NCBI GenBank assembly: GCA_963754125.1
Contig: CAVWEX010000014.1
Coordinates: 1,077,892-1,141,891 of the forward strand
Origin: RPQJ01 sp963754125
GTDB lineage: Bacteria > Pseudomonadota > Gammaproteobacteria > Steroidobacterales > Steroidobacteraceae
DNA: 64,000 bases
Direction of reading: 5' to 3'
Part shown: piece after piece, positions 1 through 10,002 of the stretch
Layout: the number at the start of each line of letters is the position of its first letter
Numbering within the stretch: position 1 is the first letter of the stretch
Notes under the pieces: model-generated
The model's database searches: none
What the model was told of the DNA's origin: nothing
What the model saw: the letters and a program-made list of their open reading frames with translations, nothing else
Position numbers and translations under genes: made by a program

Positions 1-2050
1 TGCCGCGCACGGGCGGCGGCGCCACGACGAACAGGCTCGCTTCCTGGATCTCGCTGAAGGCCGCGTTGAGCTTCGCCGCGATCTCCGGGCCCGACTCGCC
101 GGGCCCGCGGTCGGCGAAGTCCTTGAGCCCGGTGAAGACCGTGCCGGAGTGGCTGGCGTTGGAGTTGCGTGACGACCGACAGGCCGGCGAAGGCCACGAC
201 CCGTTCCACGCCGGGAGTCTTCAGCGCGATCTGCGTGGCCCGCTGGACGACCTCGGTGGTGCGCTCGAGGGACGAGCCCTTGGGCAGTTCGACGATGGTG
301 ATCAGGTAGCCCTGGTCCTGCTGGGGAATGAAGCCGGTGGGGACGAGGAAGAAGCCGATGCCGGTCAGCACCAGCATCACGGCGAAGGCCGCCGAGCGCC
401 AGGCCCGGCCGGCGCACGGTCCGGCACACGGCGCGGCCGTAGGCGTCCCGGAGGGCATCGAAGCCCCGGTTGAAGGCGCGGAACACGCCGCCGAGCAGGC
501 GCTCCGACCCAGCGGTCCAGCCGGTCCGGCGGCGCATCCTGGTGCCGCAGCAGGATGGCGCCCAGCGCCGGGCTCAGCGTCAGCGAGTTCAGGGCCGAGA
601 TGACGGTGGCCGTGGCGATCGTCACGGCGAACTGCCGGAAGAACTCGCCCGGTGATGCCGCCGAGGAAGGCCGTCGGCAGGAACACCGCCACCAGCACCA
701 GCGCGATGGACACGAGCGCGGTGCCCACCTCCGTCATCGTCTGGCGGGAGGCGTCCCGCGGCGGACAGGCCCTTGCTCGAGGTTCCGCTCGATGTTCTCG
801 ACCACGACGATGGCGTCGTCCACCACGATGCCGATGGCCAGCACGAGGCCGAACAGCGTCAGGTTGTTGAGCGAGAAGTCGAGGGCCGCCATCACCCCGA
901 AGGTGCCGATCAGCGACACCGGGATGGCGATGACGGGAATGATGGCCGCGCGCCAGTTCTGCAGGAACAGCAGGATGACGATGATCACCAGCGCCGTCGC
1001 CTCGAACAGGGTCGTGTAGACCGCGTCGATGGACTGGGCGATGAACTCGGTCGGGTTGTAGACGATCCGGTAGGCGAGACCCTTGGGGAAGTCCGGCGCC
1101 AGCTCCGCCATGGTGCGCTTGACGGTCTCGGCGGTCTCCAGCGCGTTGCTGCCGGGCCGCTGGAACATCACCAGCGCCACGGCCGGCCGGCCGTCCAGGC
1201 AGGCTGTTGGTCAGGTAGTCCCGCGCGCCGAGCTCCACCCGGGCGATGTCCGCCACGCGGGTGAGCCGGCCGTCGGCGCCGGTCTTCACGATGACCTGGC
1301 CGAACTGCTCCGGCGTCGATCAGCCGTGCCCTGGCTGCTGATCGTGACCTGGAAGGCATTGCTGTCGGGCGATGGCGGCAGGCCCAGCGAGCCGCCGGCC
1401 ACCTGCACGTTCTGGGCGCGCAGCGCCTCCACCACGTCGCCGGCCGTGATGTTCAGCCCCGCCATGCGGTCCGGGTCGAGCCAGACCCGCATGCTGTACT
1501 CGCGGGCGCCCACCACGTTGATCGTGCCGACGCCGTCGATGCGCGCCAGCACGTCGCGGATCCGCAGCAGCGCGTAGTTGGAGATGTAGAGCTGGTCGAG
1601 GCTGTCGTCCGGCGATTCCAGGTGCACGACGATCATCAGGTCGGGCGAGCTCTTGACCGTCACGACGCCGATGCGCCGGACTTCCTCGGGCAGGCGGGGC
1701 TCGGCGATCGCCACCCGGTTCTGCACCAGCACCTGGGCGGCATCGAGATTCGTGCCGAGCGCGAAGGTGATGGTCAGGGTCATCACGCCGTCGCTGGTGG
1801 ACGACGACGTCAGGTACAGCATGCCCTCGACGCCGTTGATCTCCTGCTCCAGCGGCGCGGCGACGGTGTCGGCGATGACCTCCGGGGTGGCGCCGGGATA
1901 GCTGGCGGTGACCACGATCGTCGGCGGCACCACGTCGGGGTACTGGGTGACCGGCAGCCCGAAGTAGGAGATCGCCCCGATGATCGTGATCAGGATCGAG
2001 ACGACCGAGGCGAACCTCGGCCGGTCGATGAAGAAGTGGCTGAAGTTCAT
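1..2050 (-). CDS. RND efflux pump permease, AcrB/MexB type (partial, frameshifted)
   Basis: Inner-membrane proton-driven pump of a tripartite efflux system. About two thirds of the usual 1,040 residues lie in the window; the 3' end runs off at base 1. The start is the ATG at 2050, which overlaps the stop of the fusion-protein gene as ATGA, so the two form an operon. The protein opens MNFSHFFIDRPRFASVVSIL, the typical first membrane segment of RND pumps, followed by porter-domain sequence. The paired aspartates of the proton relay are visible in GIVVDDAIVVVENIERN, near residue 400 (bases 800-860). Reading through needs frame changes near 1310, 1190, 740 and 630. No TolC-like gene is visible. 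Substrate range cannot be inferred. Confidence 0.9.
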
Positions 2051-3213
2051 TTGCTGACGGCGGCCGCGGTCCCGTCGGCGGGCTCCGGGATCTGTCCCTC
2101 GACGGGCGTCACCGCGGCGCCCGGCCGGATCTTCTGGATGCCGTTGATGACCACCCGGTCCGTGGGCTTCAGCCCGCTCCGGATCACGCGCAGCGCGCCG
2201 AGCGAGCGGCCGAGCGTGACGGGCCGGGGCGTGACGACGTTGTCCTCGCCCGACGACGTAGACCAGGCGCTGGGCCTGGTCGGTGCCGATGGCCTGGTCG
2301 GGCACGATGAGCGCCTCGTAGGGGCCCTCGCCGAGCAGCTGGATGCGGCCGAAGAGGCCCGGGGTCAGGTCGCCCGCGGGATTGGGAAAGATGGCCCGTC
2401 CCTGCATGGTGCCGGTGGCCTCGTCCACCCGGTTGTCGACGAAGTCCATGACGCCCTCGTGGGGGAAGCCCTGCTCGTCGGCGAGCTGCAGCCGCACGGG
2501 GTTCGCCACGTTGCGGGAGCTGGGCCGGATGCCCTGCTCGGCGAGGCGCGTGTAGCGGAGGAAGGCGCGCTCGTCGGCCGTGAAGTAGACGTGGATCGGA
2601 TCCACGGACACCAGCGTGGTCAGCAGCGTGGCGTCGTTGCCCTCGCCGGTGACGAGGTTGCCGACCGTCACCAGCTTGCGGCCGATGCGCCCGCTGATCG
2701 GGCGCCTTGATGCGGGTGAACTCGAGGTTCAGTGCGGCGGCCTTCTCCGCTGCCTCCGCGGCCTTGAGGGCGGCATCGGCCGCCCGCTTCTGGCTGGTCA
2801 GGGCGTCCAGGTCCCTGTCCGAGATGACCCGGGAGGCAAACAGCTGCTGGCCCCGGTCGAGGTCCCTGGCCGCCAGCTCCCTGCTGCACCCGGGCCCGGT
2901 TGTGCTCGGCGCGGGCCTCGTCGAGCGCCGCCTGGTAGGGGCGCGGGTCGATGACGAACAGCAGGTCGCCGCGCTTCACCAGCGCGCCGTCCTGGAAGTG
3001 CACGGACTGGAGATAGCCGCTGACCCGCGCCCGGATCTCGACGGATTCCACGGCGGCCAGCCTGCCCGTGTACTCGTCCCAGTCGGTGATCTTGCGGACC
3101 AGGGGCGTGGCCACCGTGACCTGGGGCGGCGGCATCGGTGGCGGCGCATTGCCGCCACAGCCGGCGACGAGCACGAAGGATGCGATGCAGGGTCAGAAGA
3201 GGCGGACTTTCAT
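2047..3213 (-). CDS. RND efflux membrane fusion lipoprotein, AcrA/MexA type (frameshifted)
   Basis: Periplasmic adaptor joining the RND pump to an outer-membrane channel. The sequence LVAGCGG at the N-terminus is a lipobox, so the protein is probably lipid-anchored in the inner membrane. It is followed by the biotinyl-lipoyl-like half motif (RARVSGYLQSVHFQDGALVKRGDLLF written in two parts: RARVSGYLQSVHF then QDGALVKRGDLLF) and the coiled-coil hairpin. The C-terminus ends INGIQKIRPGAAVTPVEGQ, a usual MFP ending. About 388 codons, normal length. The ATG at 3213 is followed after six codons by an in-frame TGA inside the signal peptide. Either that base is wrong or translation starts at the GTG at 3174, which would leave too short a signal. 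Frame changes occur near 2890, 2700 and 2260. Confidence 0.85.
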
Positions 3214-3243
3214 CCCGCCAGAATAGCAACAACGCAGGTATCC

Positions 3244-3284
3244 AATAACTAAGTGTCCGAATAACTAAGTGTCCGGTACCTTTT
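3244..3284. repeat. Tandem half-arms of palindrome family A
   Basis: The 16-mer AATAACTAAGTGTCCG occurs twice back to back (3244-3259 and 3260-3275) and runs on into GTACCTTTT. It matches, apart from one extra T, the right arm of the perfect palindrome at 41461-41486. The unit overlaps the 3' end of apaH: the last codons and the TAG stop of apaH lie inside it. Confidence 0.8.
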
Positions 3285-4091
3285 GGCAGGGGACGCTGAA
3301 GGTCTTGGCCGGGCCGTCCAGGCGCACGGCCGTCAGCTTCCGGCCCCAGACGCAGCCGGTGTCGATGCCGAGCAGGTTGTCCCGCTGCAGCAGGCCCAGC
3401 GACGCCCAGTGGCCGAACACGACGCGCACCATGGCCGTCTGCCGGCCCTGCAGCTCGAACCAGGGACGGAGGTAGCCGGGCTGGGAGCCCGGCGGGCCCG
3501 TTCTCCTGCAGGTCCAGCGTGCCGTCCACCTCGCAGTAGCGCATGCGGGTGAGGCAGTTGGTGATGAACCGCAGGCGGTCCTGGCCGGTCAGGCCGGGCG
3601 ACCACCGGGCCGGCTGCTTCGCCGTACAGGTCCCGGATGTACTCGGCGCAGTGGCGGCCGCGCAGCGCCTGCTCGACTTCCCGGGCCAGCTTGATCGTCA
3701 GCAGCGGGTCCCACTGCGGGGGCACGCCCGCGTGGACCATCAGCGTGTTCAGTTCCGGCCGGTAGTGGGCGAGCGGCCGGTGCCGGAGCCAGTCCACCAG
3801 CTCGCGGCCGTCCGGGGCATCGAGCACGTCGGCCAGTTCCCGGTCCCTCGCGCGGGCGCGATTGCCGAAGGCGAGGGCGATGAGGTGGATGTCGTGGTTG
3901 CCAAGGACCACGGTGGCCTGGTTGCCGAGCGAGCGGACCAGCCGCAGCGTGTCGAGGGAGCGCGGGCCCCGGTTCACCAGGTCGCCGACGAACCAGAGCT
4001 CGTCCCTGTCGGGCTCGATCCGCAGGCTCGCGATCAGGCGTTCGAGCTCGTCGCAGCAGCCCTGGACGTCACCGATGGCGTAGATCGCCAT
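3265..4091 (-). CDS. apaH: Bis(5'-nucleosyl)-tetraphosphatase, symmetrical (frameshifted)
   Basis: Cytoplasmic hydrolase that splits diadenosine tetraphosphate into two ADP. The metallophosphatase motifs are in order: IGDVQGC near residue 6, FVGDLVNRGP near 35, VLGNHDIHL near 63, and MVHAGVPPQW near 120. Start ATG at 4091, 23 bases after the apaG stop. Two extra bases near 3600 and 3490 break the frame; after correction the protein has about 275 residues, as expected. The last residues KVPDT and the stop TAG are encoded by the family A repeat at 3244-3284, so the repeat supplies the C-terminus. Last gene of the lptD operon. Confidence 0.92.
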
Positions 4092-4114
4092 GCCCTGGGA
4101 CTACATCGGGGGAC

Positions 4115-4501
4115 TTAGTGAAGGACGCCGGGCACCGCGAGCCGGAAGCGCGGGATCTCCGCGCGGAACTGGGCGCCGTCGTCGGTGCGCATGCCGTAGC
4201 TGCCCTCCATCGTGCCCACCGGCGTCTCGATGACGGCGCCGCTGGAGTAGCGATGCTGCTGGCCGGGGAGGATGTGCGGCTGCTCGCCCACCACGCCCTC
4301 GCCCTGGACTTCCTGCACCTTGCCGTTGGCGTCCGTGATGATCCAGTGGCGGTTGACGAGGCGGGCGGGCAGGGCCCCCGTGTTGCGAATCGTGACGGTG
4401 TAGGCAAACACGTAGCGCTCGCCATCGGGCTCGGACTGATCCGGCAGATACAGGGTTTCCACCGTGATCTGGATGCTCGTTCTGGTGGCTGGCTTGCTCA
4501 T
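4115..4501 (-). CDS. apaG: ApaG family protein
   Basis: Small cytoplasmic protein of the ApaG/DUF525 family with a fibronectin III-like fold. It is genetically linked to cobalt and magnesium tolerance, but its biochemical role is unsettled. Intact, 128 residues, the usual length. Family motifs visible are FAYTVTIRNTG, RLVNRHWIITDANG and GSYGMRTDDG. An in-frame ATG at 4543 lies inside rsmA; I prefer the ATG at 4501 (MSKPATRTS) because it gives the family length and a 10-base gap from the rsmA stop. Sits between rsmA and apaH as in enterobacteria. Confidence 0.92.
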   Translation of the reverse strand: MSKPATRTSIQITVETLYLPDQSEPDGERYVFAYTVTIRNTGALPARLVNRHWIITDANGKVQEVQGEGVVGEQPHILPGQQHRYSSGAVIETPVGTMEGSYGMRTDDGAQFRAEIPRFRLAVPGVLH

Positions 4502-4511
4502 GCGATTGGGG

Positions 4512-5312
4512 TCATTCTGAGAGAGCGGTTGCGTCGTTGGCAAGCGCCGGGTTCACGGTTGCCAGCCGCAGCCACGCCGCCGGCGGCAGCTCCTCCGGGC
4601 GTGCGCCGTCATCGAGTCCCGCCGACCGGATCTCCTCGGGCGTCAGCAGGCCACGCAGCCCGTTGCTGAGCCGCTTGCGGCGCATCGTGAAGGCCTGGGT
4701 CACCAGCCGGTCGGCGATGGCCAGGGTGCGCGCATCGGCCAGGGGCACCGTGTGGGGACTGAGGCGCAGGAACACGGAATCCACCTTGGGCGGCGGCCTG
4801 AAGCTGCCGGGCTGGATGATGAACAGCCGCTCGACCGCGCAGCGCAGGGCGATGGCGATCGTCAGCCGGCCGTAGGTCTTGCTGCCCGGGGCCGCCGTCA
4901 TCCGCTCGCCCACCTCCTTCTGCAGCATCACGTGCAGGTCCGAGAACAGCGGTCCCTGCCCGAGCAGGTGAAAGAGCAGCGGCGTCGAGATGTTGTAGGG
5001 CAGGTTGGCGGCGAGCCTGAGCCGCTCGCCGCCGGTCGCGAGCTGGCGGAAGTCGAAGCGCAGGGCATTCTCGCAATGCACCGTGCAGTTCGGCGAATTC
5101 ACGAGCGCGGGAAGGTCGCGCGCCAGGTCCCGGTCGATCTCGATGACGTCGAGGCGGACGCCGGCGGCGAGGAGCGGCAGCGTGATGGCGCCGCGGCCCG
5201 GCCCGATCTCCACGAAGTGCTGGCCCGGCTGCGGCGCGATGGCGTCGATGATCTTGCGGATGACGTTGCCGTCGGCCAGGAAATGCTGGCCGAGATGCTT
5301 GCGGGCCCTCAC
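4512..5312 (-). CDS. rsmA: 16S rRNA (adenine1518/1519-N6)-dimethyltransferase
   Basis: Uses SAM to dimethylate two adjacent adenines in helix 45 of 16S rRNA, a late step in 30S assembly. Intact, 266 residues. N-terminal RARKHLGQHFL and the SAM-binding motif VEIGPGRGAIT (residues 34-44) are followed by the catalytic NLPYNIST motif (about 103-110). The C-terminal helical domain has the usual RRKRLSNGLRG. The start is GTG at 5312, overlapping the pdxA stop as GTGA, which points to translational coupling. Confidence 0.96.
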   Translation of the reverse strand: MRARKHLGQHFLADGNVIRKIIDAIAPQPGQHFVEIGPGRGAITLPLLAAGVRLDVIEIDRDLARDLPALVNSPNCTVHCENALRFDFRQLATGGERLRLAANLPYNISTPLLFHLLGQGPLFSDLHVMLQKEVGERMTAAPGSKTYGRLTIAIALRCAVERLFIIQPGSFRPPPKVDSVFLRLSPHTVPLADARTLAIADRLVTQAFTMRRKRLSNGLRGLLTPEEIRSAGLDDGARPEELPPAAWLRLATVNPALANDATALSE

Positions 5313-6331
5313 GCCCGCGTCACGGGCGCTACGCGCAGCGACGTCGCCACCGCCATGCTGATGGCCAGCTCCACGGCGGCCCGCAGGCTGCCCGCATCGG
5401 CGCGGCCCGTGCCGGCCAGGTCGAGCGCCGTGCCGTGGTCCACGGAGGTGCGGATGATCGGCAGTCCGAGGGTGACGTTCACGGCGTTGCCGAAGCCACG
5501 GTGCTTCAGCACCGGCAGGCCCTGGTCGTGGAACATGGCCAGTACCGCGTCCACGCCCTGCAGGTTGGCCTCGATGAAGGCGGTGTCGGCCGGCACCGGA
5601 CCTGTCACGGAGAGGCCCGCCGCCCGCAGTGACGCGATGGCGGGATTGATCTGCTCGATCTCCTCGGTGCCCAGGTGCCCGGACTCGCCCGCGTGGGGAT
5701 TCAGGCCGAGCACCACGATGCGCGGGGTCGCCAGGCCGAAGCGCCGGCGCAGGCCGTCATCGAGGATCCGGGCCGTGGTTTCCACGCGCTCGCGGGTGAT
5801 CGCCGCCGGCACGGCCTTGAGGGGCAGGTGGGTGGTGACCAGCGCCACGCGCAGCGTGCCCGCCACGAGCAGCATCACCGGGGTCTGCGCTCCCCGTGAG
5901 CCGGGCCAGGAACTCGGTGTGGCCGGTGAAGGGCATGCCGGCGTCATTGATGATGCCCTTGTGGACCGGCGCCGTGACCAGGGCGTCGAAGTAGCCCTGC
6001 TGGCAGCCTGCGCAGGCCTCGCCGCAGCAGGTCGAGCACCCAGGGGGCGTTGCGCTGATCCAGCCGTCCTGGCACCACGGGCGCCGGCAGGGGCAGGTCC
6101 GCGACGACGATCCGTCCCGGCCCGGGATGCAGCTGGTGGCGCACCGGGCGCGAATTCGGCGATGCCGATCTGTCGCCCGAGGGCGCGCGCGCGGCTGGCG
6201 AGCAGCCGCGCGTCGCCCAGGACGACGAGTTCCGCGGGCCATGCCTGGCGCGCGATCTCCAGGATCAGCTCCGGACCGACGCCGGCGGGCTCGCCGGTGG
6301 TGATCGCGATGCGGGGAATGGCGGCAGCCAT
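5309..6331 (-). CDS. pdxA: 4-hydroxythreonine-4-phosphate dehydrogenase (internally frame-scrambled)
   Basis: NAD-dependent oxidation of 4-phosphohydroxythreonine in the DXP-dependent route to pyridoxal phosphate. The N-terminus IAITTGEPAGVGPELIL and the C-terminal half (LGLNPHAGESGHLG, AMFHDQGLPVLKHRGF, RTSVDHGTALDLAGTG) are typical of PdxA. The frame is open from start to stop, 340 codons. However, residues about 60-145 are out of frame: three extra bases near 6150, 6010 and 5890 cancel each other. The correct reading in that stretch gives the metal-site segment YFDALVTAPVHKGIINDAG. A naive translation would look intact but be wrong in the middle. Gap of 21 bases from surA. Confidence 0.93.
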   Translation of the reverse strand: MAAAIPRIAITTGEPAGVGPELILEIARQAWPAELVVLGDARLLASRARALGRQIGIAEFAPGAPPAASRAGTDRRRGPAPAGARGARTAGSAQRPLGARPAAARPAQAASRATSTPWSRRRSTRASSMTPACPSPATPSSWPGSRGAQTPVMLLVAGTLRVALVTTHLPLKAVPAAITRERVETTARILDDGLRRRFGLATPRIVVLGLNPHAGESGHLGTEEIEQINPAIASLRAAGLSVTGPVPADTAFIEANLQGVDAVLAMFHDQGLPVLKHRGFGNAVNVTLGLPIIRTSVDHGTALDLAGTGRADAGSLRAAVELAISMAVATSLRVAPVTRA

Positions 6332-6352
6332 CTTCGAGTCCGCCGCGGGGAG

Positions 6353-7663
6353 CTAGAGCCGATACTCGACGAAAGCCTCGTCGCGCAGACGGCGGGTCCA
6401 GATGTCCACTTCGTCGCCCAGCTTGCTGTTGCGGATCGCGAGGATGGCTTCCTGCCTCTGCTTGTCGGCGGTGGCGTCGTACACGCGGCGCTCGAGCACC
6501 TGGACGATGTGCCACCCGAACTGGGTGCGGAACGGCGGGCTGATCTCGTTGGGCTGGAGCTTGTTCAGCTGCTCCTCGAAGACGGGGACGAAGTTGCCGG
6601 GTCCGGCCCAGCCGAGGTCGCCGCCCTCGACCGCGGATTGCGGATCCTCGGAAACCGCCTTGGCGACCGCGGCGAAGTCCTCACCGCCAAGGATGCGCTC
6701 GCGGATCGCCTTGAGCTGCCCCTCGGCCGCACTGTCGTCCAGGATCTCGTTGGTGGTCAGCAGGATGTGCCGCGCGTGGGTCTGGTTCTCCATGATCGCT
6801 TCGCCGCCGCGGCGGTCGTCCAGCTTGATCAGGTGGAAGCCGCTCGCATTGCGGACCGGCTCGGCGACCTGGCCCTTGCTCGAGGCCCGGAGCGACTTCG
6901 GCGAACAGGCTCGGCAGTTCGCTGCCCTTGCGCCAGCCGAGGCTGCCGCCCTCCAGCGCCTGCTGGCCATTGGAGTAGGCCACGGCCAGCTTGGCGAAAT
7001 CCTCGCCGGCCTGGATGCGCTTGTAGAGGTCGTCCACCTGGCGTTGGGCGGCGTCGATCTGTTCCGGCGTGGCGCTGGCCGGCACGGCGATGAGGATGTG
7101 GGAGAGCAGGAATTCCTGCCGCAGGCTGGCCTTGCCCTCCTGCCGCGCCAGGTAGGCGTCCACTTCCTTGGGCGAGACGCTGATCCGCTGCAGGACGTCC
7201 CGCTGGCGCAGCTGCTCGATCGTGACCTGCTGGCGCAGGTCGCGCCGGTAAGCGGCGTAGTCCACGCCCTCCCGGGCCAGGAGGGCCGGGAGTTCCGAGA
7301 GCGGCACGTTGTTGCGCTGGGCGATGTTGGCGAGGGCCTGGTTCAGCGTCTCGTCGGAGACCTGGATGCCCAGCTTCTCCGCGCGCTGCAGCTGGAGCTG
7401 CTCGATGATGAGGCGATCGAGCACCTGCCGGTTGAGAATCTGGGGCGGCGGCAGCTGCGTGCCCTGCTGCTGCAGGCGGGCCACGATGCGGTCGGTCTCG
7501 GTCTGCAGTTCGCTCTTCAGCACGACACCGTCGTTGACGAGCGCCACGATGCCGTCGAGCAGCTCGCCGGAGCTGCTGAGCTCCCGCGTCTGGGCCTGGG
7601 CGAAATGGGGGGCGCGCCAGCGCAACGAAGCAGGAGTGCCAGGGAAAGTCGGGAATGCAACAT
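6353..7663 (-). CDS. surA: Periplasmic chaperone and peptidyl-prolyl isomerase SurA (frameshifted)
   Basis: Periplasmic chaperone that carries unfolded outer-membrane proteins to the BAM complex. Start ATG at 7663 (MLHSRLSLALLL, a signal peptide), 10 bases after lptD. The N-terminal chaperone domain (LLDGIVALVNDGVVLKSEL) is followed by two parvulin domains. The first contains FLLSHILIAVP and GGSLGWRKGSELP; the second has THARHILLTTNEILDDSAA and GGDLGWAGPGNFVP. Extra bases near 7615 (in the signal peptide) and 6890 (within parvulin 1) break the frame. Corrected length is about 435 residues. Co-transcribed with lptD, whose product it helps assemble. Confidence 0.95.
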
Positions 7664-7673
7664 GGACCTGGGG

Positions 7674-9927
7674 TCAGTACTGATCGAAGCGATCGTAGCC
7701 CAGAATACCACGGTCGAGCAGCCGCTCCGCCGGGCTCCCCGAGCTGCCAAAGCCCTTCAGGAGCAGCTGCAGCGAGACGGACGAGTCCGACTCGCCGTCA
7801 CGGCTGGTCAGGTAGCGGCGGGCCACCAGCCGGACGCCCCAGCAGCAGGTCGAGTACTCGAGGCCGACGAAGCGCTCCAGCGACTGGTTGTCCTGGAGCG
7901 AGTAGTCGAAGCGGCCGACGACGCTCCAGCGGTCGCCCAGCGGCCAGGCGCCCGCCACGTCGATCTCCTCGATCGAGTCGCGCCGGAAGCGATAGGACAG
8001 GTTCAGGATCCGGAAGTCGTCGGCCCGGTAGAGGACGCGGGCTTCGGCCAGCTGGGTGACGTTCTCGTCGGAGTCCCACTGGTAGCCGAGGTCCACGTTC
8101 CACTGGTCGTTGATGTTCATGCCCAGCTCGGCGATGTAGTCCGACGCGCCGTCGTCGCTCGGCAGCTCGCCGGGCAGCACCACGTCCCGCGAGCTGAAGT
8201 ACTGGGTCTCGCCGATCGTCGCGGTGAGGAACTGGGAGCCGTCCTTCGAGCGGATGAGGCGCGTGGTGATTCCCAGGTTCAGCTGGTCGGTGTCGCTGAG
8301 CCGGTCGAGGCCGACGTAACGGTTCCGGCGAAACAGCTGCACCAGGTTGAAGTCCGGCTCGATGGTGTCGAACACCGGCAGGGCCGTCTGGTCCTCGAAG
8401 GGCACGTGCACGAACTGCACCCGGGGCTCGACGGTCTGCAGCCACTTGCCGCCGTCGCCCCAGACGCGCTCCAGCAGCGTCCGCATGTCGATGCTGTAGA
8501 TGGGCACCGAGCGGCTCGGCGAGTCGTCGCCGGCGGGGTCCACGTCGTTCAGGTCGTAGGTGGTGTAGTCGAGGGCTGCATAGGGCTCGACCAGCAGGGG
8601 CCCGATCTGGACCGGCCGCGAGACTTCGGGCAGCAGGTGCGACCGCAATCCCGTGACGCCCGTCTTCCGGTCGAAGTAGGCCATCTCGGATTCGACGCCC
8701 AGTTCGAGGCCCAGCGGAGCGCTGCGGCCAGAACCCGTTGATCGCGAGCTGCGGCACGCGCCGGTAGGGCTCGTCCTCGGGCACGATGGCCTCGTCCAGC
8801 GTCTCGTAGTCCTCGACCCGCAGCAGGCTGAACCAGGTGTCGTTGAAGAACTCGAGATCCACGCGCCGGCGCAGGTGCGTCTGGCTGGTCTTGGCGAGTC
8901 CGCTGGCCAGATCCTCGAAGTAGGCCGTGTCCGAGACGTCCGTGGCGTCCACGGTGCCGCGCCACCCGGCCGGCAGCTGCGACTGGTTGAACCAGGAGAT
9001 CAGGCCCCGGTTGTCGTCCGTGACGTCGTCGTTCGGCAGGAATTCGCCCGTGAGCATGCCCCGAGGTGCCGCCGCTCAGGTAGCGGAATTCCCCCTTGGC
9101 CTGCAGGCCGCGCCGGGACATGTAGTGCGGCGTCAGCGTCGCGTCGTAGTTGGGCGCCAGGTTGAAGTAGTAGGGCAGCTCGAACTCGACGCCGCGCTGG
9201 TCGCTGTTGCCCACGTCCGGCAGGAGCAGTCCCGACTTGCGGCGGTTGTCGATCGGGTAGGTCAGGTAGGGCGTGTAGAGGATCGGCACGCCCTTGAACT
9301 CGAGCCGCGCGTTCCGGGCCGTCCCCGTCCCGGTCTCCCGGTCGAGGCTGAGGGAGCCGGCGCGCAGCAGCCAGTCGTCCTTGCCGCGTGGCGCAGGAGG
9401 TGTAGGTGACGTTGGTCAGCGAGAGCTGCCGGGTCTCCTCCAGGGCGATCCGGTCGGCCGAGCCCCGGGCGGGCACGCTGAAGAGGTCGTACTCGGCGCC
9501 CTCGATGCTGAACAGCCCGGTGTTGCTGTTGTAGCGGGCGGCGTTGCCCCGCACCCAGGTCTTGGGATCGCGGAACTCCACGTTGCCCTCGGCGGCAAAT
9601 TCGCCGGTGCTGCGGTCGAAGCGGCCCGCTGTCGGCGCCGAGCTGCCGGGCGCCCTGGCGCATGACGAGGCGGTCGTTGAAGACGGCGGGCCCGTTGAGG
9701 TCCACTTCCACGTCGCCGGTGATGATGTCGATGGCCTGCTGGGCCATGTCGGCGCCGGCGTCCGGTGTCGCCGGCAACGCTCAGGGCAGGCGCCGCGTCG
9801 CGTCGGATCCCGGCAGGGTCAGTTCCGGCGGCGCCGGGATCGGGCACCCGAAGACTTCCGGCGGGGCCGTGTCCGCGCCGCTGGCCGCCGCCGTCCACAG
9901 CAGAAGGATCAGCAGGCTGCCGCGCAA
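7674..9927 (-). CDS. lptD: LPS-assembly protein LptD (frameshifted)
   Basis: Outer-membrane beta-barrel that, with LptE, inserts lipopolysaccharide into the outer leaflet. The probable start is TTG at 9927, preceded by GGGGGA, giving the signal peptide LRGSLLILLLWTAAASGA. No ATG or GTG fits there. An N-terminal cysteine (VFGCPIP) and a C-terminal Cys pair (STCCWGVRL) match the cysteines that form the inter-domain disulfides. The periplasmic OstA jellyroll is seen in AQQAIDIITGDVEVDLNGP, and barrel strands follow to the aromatic end YDRFDQY. At least six extra bases (near 9780, 9630, 9550, 9390, 9060 and 8720) interrupt it. Corrected length is about 750 residues. First gene of the operon. Confidence 0.94.
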
Positions 9928-9963
9928 GAGTCCCCCAGGGTTGGCCGTTCGTCGACCGGCGGA

Positions 9964-9969
9964 AGTATA
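9964..9969 (-). promoter_or_regulatory. Possible -10 element of lptD
   Basis: On the minus strand TATACT lies 37 bases upstream of the lptD start, in the 75-base gap between the divergent lptD and murU genes. No convincing -35 hexamer is seen. In enterobacteria this operon is under sigma-E, which I could not recognise here. Confidence 0.3.
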
Positions 9970-10002
9970 CCGGCCCCCCGTCGCCGTCCAGTTGGCTTTA
10001 CC

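Noticed and set aside
7668..7676. GGGGTCAG, also at 21705-21712, as a further repeat family
   Set aside because: Only 8 bases shared between the two places in the window and no inverted partner; too short to support.
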